Shown: positions 56,561 through 64,000 of the stretch, one piece after another | Layout of the letters: every line of letters begins with the position of its first letter | Position numbering within the stretch: the first letter of the stretch is position 1 | Assembly: GCA_963971535.1 (NCBI GenBank) | Contig: OZ020591.1 | Span: 16,912,823 to 16,976,822 of the forward strand | From: Notolepis coatsorum | Taxonomy: Eukaryota > Chordata > Actinopteri > Aulopiformes > Paralepididae | Direction of reading: 5' to 3' | DNA length: 64,000 nucleotides | Made by a program: the position numbers and the translations under genes | Notes under the pieces: model-generated | The model's input: only the letters and a program-made list of their open reading frames with translations | Database searches by the model: none | What the model was told of the DNA's origin: nothing

Positions 56561-56984
56561 AACTTTTTCTTGTACAACAGATGTGAGAGAAGAAAAGATT
56601 AAGCACAATGTAAACCAGTCACAACTCTTTTCAACTAACAACACGTCAAGTGGGGTACTACCGAGGCACTTCCTTGTGGTGAAAGCGAGAAGGAGGAGAG
56701 CAGGTGACCACACACCTGCTTATGAAGGTAAGCTGATGAGGGGTGTGGTCAGACTAATACTGGTATTAAAGGTATATTTTGTGGAATTTTATTCAGTACG
56801 CGTGCACGTACGCGAGGGAGTGCAGTAGTGATGCCAAGCAGAGCCCCTAACGGAACAGAACACTTTCAAGGTGGTGGTATGAGTTAAAAATTGTGGTGTC
56901 GAAGTAAAAAAAATCCGTGCCCGCTAACGCGGGCACTTATCTGGGCTAAGCCCCGGATCTCCTACAATCCTAAATCCGCCCCTG

Positions 56985-58527
56985 ATGTTTAAGCCAGAAA
57001 GAAACAGAAAAATAGGACATTAAAGCGAATATATATTTAAACATACTACATTCATTCACTAGGCATTCATGCATCTATAAAAAAAAAACATAGTGTATAG
57101 GGACAAATCAAAGCCCCTACATGGACAAGCACTGTATAGGCAGGCATACATACTGCATACATCAAAAAAGTCAACCAACCAAACGAACAATATTCTTGTA
57201 CCGGCTCTCCTCTCTGGTAAACAAGAATACCCTCAAGTCAAGTCAAGAGTTTTATTTGTCACGGCATACAAGCATACAGTGAAGACTCTAGCAGTTTTGT
57301 TGAAAATGTCCGCTGATAACTCCATTGTCTTGTTTTCGAGATTTATGAGCGTCTGCTTGTTTTGTTTCGCTGGGGACTATAAACAGAACTGGGGGTGCCC
57401 GGAAACGGAAAGCCTGTAGCCGGTATTTCTGTATTTCCGATTCACACTTTAGGAGGCATAGCTTTACCAGCCTAAGGTTAAACTGGTCCTGGTGGTTAAT
57501 ATTTAGATCAAAAGTAATTTACTGTATTTCTATGGCATTTACACTTAACGCAATTTTTTTTACAGTGTAGGCTGATGAATGAACAATAATCCACTTGATA
57601 AAGTAAAATTGGATAAACGAATAACCACGACTTGGGTCGAGTGAAAACAGACGACTGACTGACTGATTTTATTCAACAAAAACACGATGCCGTTGCAGAC
57701 AACGCTCAGCGTTTGCTTAAAGTCGGGACATTTGCATGAGGTGCGCTTGATTTCCATCACAGGCCAGTTGAATTGCTCCTGGGTGAGGCAGCGGGCCGGA
57801 TGAAAATGCCAGGCGGGCCGGCATACGATTACTAGTAAAACATTTTAAAATATTAAATGGTAAATTTATAGTTTAGATGAATCGATAACAAAATAATGGT
57901 TAGTTGCAGCCCTAGTGTTGGTGCCGTGTACAGGAGTTCAGTCGTAGGTGAAGAGGTATTCAGTACATGGGTCTGGGTCTGTAGTAAGAAACATGAGCAT
58001 CACGTTCTGTTCAACGTTGCTTCCAAATAAAAAGAGAAAATGCCTTTCATTTGTATTTAGTTTAAACTCAGGATTATTCAAAAGTAGTCATGGATTATGT
58101 GGTTATTTTGTAGACCAATGTTTCATCCAATTTACAGAAAACATACTATATTGTGATATATATTGTTACAGACACCGGTATATGAAATTTCCCATAGTGT
58201 GATGTAATATTTTATCCATAAGGTGACACTTAAATCTGTCATAACCTGAGACTAAAGGGGCTTTAGTCCTGGACTAAATTAAACTGACCTTAACCATAGC
58301 CATGATGTAACCACTTCTGCTCCAGAAACTGTTGACTAACTGGTGCTTGAAACAAAGTGGTTTAAGTCTATAACTGTAGATGACTCTGGACTACACTGTT
58401 CTTAAACTATAAAACCAAGATACATACCATTATAAACCTCTTAGAATAGAAACTAAAGCTGAATAAAATAACCAATTATCTTTCTCTCCTTCCTCTGACA
58501 CGCTTCTCCATCACTATCTCCATCCAG
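56985..58527. other. Mostly empty; LINE scraps and one hAT end
   Basis: 57164-57300 resembles the L2-like LINE near 7400-7490 (TTCTTGTACCGG, CTCCTCTCTGGTAAAC), opened by 48 bases containing TTTTATTTGTCAC. 57840-57912 ends TGGTTAGTTGCAGCCCTAG, the right end of another hAT type whose left end was not found. Upstream of 58528, CTCTCCTTCCTCTGACACGC supplies a pyrimidine tract for the zinc-finger exon. Confidence 0.5.
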
Positions 58528-59583
58528 ATAGCTGTCCTGTCAGGCCTGGCAAGAAACCAAGAGGCTTGGATGGAAGAAAAGGTCTCTGCTGTGACCAGTG
58601 TGGAAAAAGCTTCAGTTCAAAGATGAATCTCAATAAACACCAACGCATTCACACAGGAGAAAAGCCCTACTCCTGTGACCAGTGTGGGAAGCGCTTTACT
58701 CAGCAACATAATCTGACAACACACCAGAGAATTCACACAGGAGAGAAGCCCTACTCCTGTGACCAGTGTGGACAGGGCTTTACTCAGCAACAGAGTCTGA
58801 AAATACACCAGAGAATTCACACAGGAGAGAAGCCCTACTCCTGTGGTCATTGTGGAAAGAGCTTTACTCAGCAACAGAGTCTGAAAATACACGAGAGAAT
58901 TCACACAGGAGAGAAGCCCTACTCCTGCGGCCAGTGTGGGAAGAACTTTACTCATCTGAGTAATCTGCAAACACACCAGAGAATTCACACAGGATGGAAG
59001 TCCTACTTTTGCGACCAGTGTGGAAAGAGCTTTACTCTGCAACAGAGTCTGAAAATACATGAGAGAATTCACACAGGAGAGAAGCCCTACTCCTGCGGCC
59101 AGTGTGGGAAGAGCTTTAGTCAACTGTCTGATCTGAAAAAACACCAGAGAATTCACACAGGAGAGAAGCCCTACTCCTGTGACCAGTGTGGACAGGGCTT
59201 TACTCAGCAACAGAGTCTGAAAAAACACCAGAGAATTCACACAGGAGAGAAGCCCTACTCCTGTGGCCAGTGTGGGATGAGCTTTAGTCGGCTAGATTAT
59301 CTGCAATCACACGAGAGAATTCACTCCACTCCTGTGGCCAGTGTGGAAATAGCTTTACTCAGCCACAGAATCTGAAAATACACCAGAGAATTCACACAGG
59401 ATGTAAGCCTCCTTCTGTGACCAGTGTGGGAAGAACTTTAGGATAAGTACACATCTTCTGATTCATCAGCAAATCCATACAGCAGAGAAGCCACATCATT
59501 GTGGTCTGTGTGAGAAGAGATTCAGTAAATTAGAATATTCGAGAAAACATGCGAAAATCCACTTGGGAGAAAAGATTCAATGA
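58528..59583 (+). CDS. C2H2 zinc-finger protein, terminal exon (9 intact fingers, then frameshifted)
   Basis: A likely 3' splice site (CATCCAG, ending 58527) opens an exon whose frame gives [13 protein letters not shown] and then C2H2 fingers. Nine fingers of the form [21 protein letters not shown], with TGEKPYS linkers, run to about 59310. The frame then shifts and stops at 59375. Further fingers (CGQCGNSF near 59335, CDQCGKNF near 59420, CGLCEKRF near 59500) lie in two other frame steps, and the last ends in TGA at 59581-59583. Fish zinc-finger genes of this type bind DNA in the nucleus. The upstream exons are not in the window or not recognised. Finger 5 has an altered linker (GWKSYF). It could be a live gene with a shortened array or a decaying copy. 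Two frameshifts near the end support decay of the tail. Confidence 0.75.
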
Positions 59584-59592
59584 AATGTCAAA

Positions 59593-59888
59593 CCTGTCAA
59601 TAGAGTCATCCATAGTATTTTGTTAATCCTGGCTACAGTCATCCACAGTATTTAGTTAATCCTGTTCTACAGTCATCCGCAGTATTTTGTTAATCCTGGC
59701 TACAGTCATCCATAGTATTTTCTTAACCCTGGTTACAGTCATCCACAGTATTTTGTTAATCCTGGCTACAGTCATCCATAGTATTTTGTTAATCCTGGCT
59801 ATAGTCATTCACAGTATTTTGTTAACCCTGGCTACAGTCATCCACAGTATTTTGTTAATCCTGTTCTACAGTCATCCACAGTATTTTG
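59593..59888. repeat. 33-bp minisatellite after the zinc-finger exon
   Basis: About nine units, GTCATCCACAGTATTTTGTT plus AATCCTGGCTACA, with AATCCTGTTCTACA variants. It begins about 10 bases after the last finger's stop and abuts the palindromic element. Confidence 0.9.
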
Positions 59889-59892
59889 TTAA

Positions 59893-61607
59893 AAGAAAAC
59901 TCCAACATTTTGGGAAATTAGCTTATTTAACATCTTCCCTGGAGTTAGACAAGAAGATCCATACCTTTTTTGTCTCTGTGCGCGCATTTAGCTTTGGGAA
60001 CAGTCGCTCCGATAGCGTAGCTTAGCTTCATCACTGGAAGTGGGGGGGGGGACAATAGCCTGACGTTCCCTCACAGTGTATACAGTCCAGGGTTTCCGTT
60101 AGAATTTTTTTTTGCAGGTCTGAGTGTCCGGTAGATTTCAATCTACCGGACAAATGGGATAAATTCCGGTCAGAGTTTATTGAGCTTAAAAACAATTGAT
60201 AGGCCTATATAAAGAATGACATCATAAAGGCATTTATAATATTTTAACTTAAAACTAGGCTACTTTTGCGTATACAGTCATTAATATATTCCAAATAAAA
60301 TAAGTCCCTCGAGACTTCGTGCTGCTGCCGACTTGAGGTGTCGGTGGGCAGTCTGCCCGACATTAAACAGCAGTCTGTTATAATCACATTTTTATGAGCT
60401 AACGAATTCCGTTATATTGGACATTTGTATTAATTATATCAAGCGAAGAACTGAGAAATTTGGCAGAGAGAGACGGCAACATTATCGTGGGTTTGCGTGA
60501 TGACTCCACCTCCCAACGACTTGGTGCTGGTCATAATGTCCTGTGAAAATAATTCCCTCTAAGCACAATTTGATTATTTGAATTGTATTAAAATAGACTA
60601 AAATTAAATAGCCTATGCGATGAACGAAACAATCATTACATTTGTTTCAAAGCAGCCGGTCTAATAATGACACCGCTGTGTCAGCGCGAGCTGGCTGTTG
60701 TTAGATTTACGTGAAGCATGGAGCTGCAGACCGACAGAGCAGCGGTGTTTTTAGGTCCGGTCCGGTCTGGGCTCAGCAGCGCCGCCCACCCAACAGCTGA
60801 ATTGCCAATGGCTGGATTGGAGTATTGCATTCTGTGGGGCTGCAGATGGATGCTTCTCACAAATCTAGCAGCAGCAAGCTCGCGCTGACACAGCGGTGTC
60901 ATTATTAGACCGGCTGCTTGGTGAAGCAACGATGAAACAAATGTAATGATTCATCGCATAGGCTATTTAATTTTAGTCTATTTTAATACAATTCAAATAA
61001 TCTAATTGTGCTTAGAGGGAATTATTAAAGAGATTAAATATGTCGGACTTCAACAGATTTTGCCGGTCAAATACCGGTAATTACCGGCTAACGGAAACGC
61101 TGATACAGTCACCAAATACACTCCAAATACAACTCCAAAACGTTCATGTAAACATGTTGTGACCTGTGTATTTACCACATGGAGAAATAAAAAATAATTG
61201 AATTAGACAATTACGTTTTCTAAGCAAATATACTCGGAACAATTTTTTGCCTAAGCACTCGTCTCTGCGTGCAGCCAGTGATTTCTACGTGAAGCCGTGT
61301 TTGTGGACATTCTCATTAATTCAAAGGATCCAAACCGATTGAAGTTTATGGATACCATGACTTAAAATCCTCTTACCTTGACGATTAAAAGCCTCCCCAA
61401 TTTAGAAAACTAATCCAATGGCTGGTATTGATAATATAATACTAACTACTGCACGTAGCTAACCGGAGCTAACACAGAACCGGACGGTCAGTAAAGTAAA
61501 TATAATGACTTCCTTTCTGGGGTTTTCAAAATAAAAGTGCAACGTTTATAGCAGCGGAAAACGTTTATTTTGTACATTATCTAACGTTAACACGAACCTA
61601 AACTAAC
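59893..61607. mobile_element. Half copy of the TTAA palindromic element, opened by a hAT
   Basis: It begins AAGAAAACTCCAACATTTTG after TTAA at 59889-59892 and matches 4897 onward through the arm to the centre (CACGAACCTAAACTAAC), where it stops at about 61607. The other arm is missing. The hAT at 60088-61102 lies inside. Confidence 0.8.
60088..61102. mobile_element. hAT element, TIR CAGSGTTTCCGTTAG, TSD ATACAGTC
   Basis: The left end CAGGGTTTCCGTTAG and the right end CTAACGGAAACGCTG are flanked by the exact duplication ATACAGTC at 60080-60087 and 61103-61110. Same family as 1855-3058. The interior has an inverted pair around GCTGACACAGCGGTGTCATT (near 60660 and 60890). Non-coding. Confidence 0.9.
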
Positions 61608-61612
61608 TTCAA

Positions 61613-61974
61613 ATAATTTACGGATTTTTTTTACTTCGACACCACAATTTTTAACTCATACCACCACCTTGAAAGTGTTCTGTTCCGTTAGGGGCTCTGC
61701 TTGGCATCACTACTGCACTCCCTCGCGTACGTGCACGCGTACTGAATAAAATTCCACAAAATATACCTTTAATACCAGTATTAGTCTGACCACACCCCTC
61801 ATCAGCTTACCTTCATAAGCAGGTGTGTGGTCACCTGCTCTCCTCCTTCTCGCTTTCACCACAAGGAAGTGCCTCGGTAGTACCCCACTTGACGTGTTGT
61901 TAGTTGAAAAGAGTTGTGACTGGTTTACATTGTGCTTAATCTTTTCTTCTCTCACATCTGTTGTACAAGAAAAT
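61613..61974. repeat. Inverted copy of 56563-56915 (hAT/DIRS-like junction)
   Basis: The sequence is the reverse complement of the right DIRS-like terminus and continues about 55 bases past its outer edge (TACTTCGACACCACAATTTT, CATACCACCACCTTGAAAG), matching 56863-56917. So both the terminus and its neighbouring sequence are shared. Confidence 0.85.
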
Positions 61975-61998
61975 TTTTCTTTCTCAAAATAATTTTTG

Positions 61999-62184
61999 TC
62001 TTTTTTTTTTAATTTTTTTTATTGGTTTGTACTACCGGGCAGTCCGGTAGAGAGAGAGGGAATGGGACACAGAGCATGGGCAAGACATTTGGCAAAGGAC
62101 GCTGGGTCCGGGAGTCGAACCCGTGTCGGCCGTTTCGCTATGCAGCGCGTTGCCGTTACATGGTGTGCTACTAGAGCGCCAGGG
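61999..62184 (-). mobile_element. tRNA-derived SINE
   Basis: On the minus strand the head has an A-box-like TAGTAGCACACC near 62165 and a B box GGTTCGACTCC near 62115. The body follows with CTTTGCCAAATGTCTTGCCC, CCATTCCCTCTCTCTC and an A-rich tail. Order and body fit a common fish tRNA-SINE. The tRNA part is too degraded to be a working tRNA gene. Confidence 0.75.
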
Positions 62185-62234
62185 TTTCTCTCATTTTAAT
62201 GCTAATTATACCACTAGTTCAGACGTCTCGTTAC

Positions 62235-63780
62235 ATTCCAACAAGTGCCAACATGTCCTGATAATGCTATGACCCGCAAGAGAGACCACATCACCCCTAG
62301 GCCTGCCACGATAACACATTTTGCTGGGCGATTAATTGCCCCCGAAAATATCGCGATAAGCGATATTATTGCGACCGGTTAGAGAATTTTTTTTTGAGAA
62401 ATGTATTTCCCAAAACTTTTATTTTGAAGCCCACCGCTCCGTCTTTTCCGGTGTTTTAGACTTTTATTTTGAAGCCCACCGACCGGACCGGAAGTATTGT
62501 TGTGATTATCCTAGCAGATAGCAGCACGGTTCTGTGTTTTTGAGCTAATGATAAAACAAATATTGAGATTGTTGGTGAACAACTAACTTTAGGTTAGTTT
62601 TAACGTTAGCTACTAACGTTAGATGCAGCTACTACAGGCAATCAACGATGAGGAGGAAGCGTCAAAGCAGTATATAATAGAATAGCTGTGGTGCGTAGGC
62701 ACTGCAGCACGACTCGAAACTACCTACTACGTTATAATAAATGAATTCATGTTTAACTTGTCCCCGTGTCCAGTCCTTTGACTAGCCCCACCCGTTCATT
62801 GTAAACAATGATGCATGTAATTGTATTAACGTTATTCTGTGTTGTAGCTATGCTATACGTTGTATTTCGTTTGTTAGCTATTTAGCTAATGTTGTTAGCA
62901 TTGAATGAGAATCAACACTCGATCTTTCATCTTTATTTAGCAGTCCAGTTTCTCCGGGCAGTAGCGAGTAACTACTTGGGTCTAAAAATAGCTAACGTTA
63001 CACTATAAATAACGCTACTTGGTTAAAAGGAGCAACACCATTGAGAAATGTAGTTAAGCTATATGTGGCGTTGCTACTGCCCCACGGAGCTCCCGTGCTG
63101 TGCTCTGTAGTAAGGCCAGCGGCCCCCCACACGGAGAGTGACTGACGAGGGGTACTGGTTCCGCCTCATTAAAACAAACGCGCAAATAGCAATTAATCGC
63201 GCCCGTCAAAATCATTGCATTAATTTTAATTATCGCGGCAATTAATCGATTTATTGCTTATCGCGGCAGGCCTAATCACCCCTGTCCTTGCCTCCCTTCA
63301 TTGGCTTCCAGTACGCTACAGGATAGATTTGAAGGTTCTCCTATTTGTTTTTAAAGCCCTTAATGGTCACCCCCCCCCCTCCTACATCTCAGACCTCCTA
63401 TCCCCCTATTCCAACACCAGGTCCCTCAGGTCAGCCGATCAGAGGCTCCTGACAGTCCGGAGGTCTAACCTCAAGCTCAGGGGGGGCCGTGCCTTTGCTG
63501 TCGCAGCCCCTGAACTGTGGAACAGCATCCCCACCTCCATTAGGCTTGCCCCCTCGATAGATGCCTTCAAATCTAGGCTCAAAACCCACTTCTACCTACT
63601 AGCCTTTCCCGTTCACTGACTCATGCCCTGTTTTCCTATGTGTTTGCCTGTGTGCCCTCCCATAAAACGGAGTGTGATTGTTGTCAATATGTATCCATGT
63701 GTATCTACCCTCTGTACAGCATGTTGGTTGACACGTGTCATGTTAAATGTGCTATATAAATAAATCTGATTGATTGATTG
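62235..63780 (+). mobile_element. L2-like LINE 3' end, opened by a hAT
   Basis: A short segment before 62298 reads TRKRDHITP, and after the hAT it continues VLASLHWLPVRYRIDLKVLL, PPPSYISDLLSPYSNTRSLR and a final FKSRLKTHFYLLAFPVH with a stop at about 63619. The 3' UTR ends GTGCTATATAAATAAATCTG and TGATTGATTGA repeats. Confidence 0.82.
62298..63274. mobile_element. hAT element, TIR TAGGCCTGCCRCGATAA, TSD ATCACCCC
   Basis: The left end TAGGCCTGCCACGATAA and the right end TTATCGCGGCAGGCCTA are flanked by the exact duplication ATCACCCC at 62290-62297 and 63275-63282. Subterminal ATTAATCGC and CGCGATAAGCG motifs. Non-coding. Confidence 0.92.
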
Positions 63781-64000
63781 AAGAAGGCATGAAATAGGTT
63801 TTTTTGTGGTTGAACTGTGGTATAATAGCAATAACATGCTTGAGGTTGTGTATCACAGTACTGCACTACCTCATTGCTGTGCATTATGTTTGAGTTATTC
63901 TATTGTTTGCAAATCTTTTGATAAAATGGTCAATTCTGTTAGTTTTTTGTTTTTAATCTTTTATTTTATTTATTTTGAACGGACAAAAAAAGTAACACAC
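63781..64000. other. No gene seen
   Basis: AT-rich sequence after the LINE tail to the window edge. No element ends were recognised. Confidence 0.5.

Larger units (their letters stand above)
51388..56862 (-). mobile_element. DIRS-like retroelement with inverted termini (fossil)
   Basis: The right terminus (56563-56862) and the left block (51388-51682) carry the same terminal repeat in opposite orientation, as in DIRS elements. Shared pieces are GCTTGGCATCACTACTGCAC, CTCCCTCGCGTACGTGCACG and CATAAGCAGGTGTGTGGTCA. A gag-like region lies at 54890-56560 on the minus strand. No reverse transcriptase or tyrosine recombinase was recognised in 51683-54890. No target duplication is expected for this group. 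It looks broken or non-autonomous. Confidence 0.6.
50912..56984. mobile_element. hAT element, TIR CAGGGGCRG, TSD WTGTTTAA, hosting a DIRS-like element
   Basis: The left end CAGGGGCAGGGCTAGGG and the right end (inward CAGGGGCGGATTTAGG) share CAGGGGC and, further in, GGGCTCAAGCCCCG against GGGGCTTAGCCC. The flanks are TTGTTTAA (50904-50911) and ATGTTTAA (56985-56992), seven of eight bases. No transposase was seen. It contains an L2-like scrap (51126-51258) and the DIRS-like element. Confidence 0.75.

Noticed and set aside
58617-59240. 207-codon minus-strand frame opposite the zinc fingers
   Set aside because: It is the antisense shadow of the repeated finger sequence.
59593-59888. Repeated GTCATCCACAGTATTTTG units considered as a regulatory array or CRISPR
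   Set aside because: Simple 33-bp tandem repeat without spacers, directly after the zinc-finger exon.
62095-62184. Possible tRNA gene
   Set aside because: A and B box-like motifs are present, but the arms do not fold well by eye and a SINE body and A-rich tail follow.

Overview
The window looks like intergenic DNA of a teleost fish, packed with transposable elements. The evidence is the mix of repeats: many hAT families with 8-bp target duplications, L2-, Rex1- and L1/Tx1-like LINEs, BEL/Pao and DIRS-like retroelements, piggyBac- and Harbinger-like elements, a tRNA-headed SINE of a fish type, and a C2H2 zinc-finger exon with the usual fish linker ([15 protein letters not shown]). Family and clade names come from memory of conserved motifs and element ends. 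No database search was run.

Layout. 1-1150: a palindromic repeat with a dispersed 14-bp motif. 1154-6860: an old retroelement gag-like relic split by two hAT-type elements, one holding a further hAT and the other a 1.38-kb giant palindrome with TTAA ends. 7075-18550: one L2-like LINE opened by a 9.1-kb hAT (A) and a piggyBac-like element. Inside hAT A lies hAT B, and inside B lies hAT C, which carries what appears to be an intact four-exon hAT transposase gene with a large 33-bp minisatellite just downstream. 18551-24048: an L2-like LINE, a small unassigned ORF, and an L1/Tx1-like LINE opened by a Harbinger-like element that itself holds a hAT.

24049-32246: a plus-strand BEL/Pao fossil with gag and pol regions and a 3' LTR, opened by a hAT. 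32358-35802: a small hAT, repeat debris, a Rex1-like fragment and a short second copy of hAT A. 35823-43821: a hAT-type element opened by a minus-strand BEL/Pao element with two very similar LTRs, a GATAC target duplication and a tRNA-Tyr-type primer-binding site. It keeps gag but shows no recognisable polymerase core. 43822-50911: LINE fragments of two types, opened by further short hATs.

50912-56984: a hAT carrying a DIRS-like element with inverted termini and a gag-like region on the minus strand. 58528-59583: the only likely host coding sequence, a terminal exon of a C2H2 zinc-finger gene with nine in-frame fingers and three more reachable only through frameshifts, followed by a 33-bp minisatellite. 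59893-64000: a half copy of the giant palindrome holding a hAT, an inverted copy of the hAT/DIRS-like junction, a tRNA-derived SINE, and an L2-like LINE opened by a hAT.

The genes do not form a pathway. The most informative features are the hAT C transposase, the nesting order that can be read from matching target duplications, and the element-derived tandem repeats. No CRISPR array, rRNA gene or functional tRNA gene was seen.
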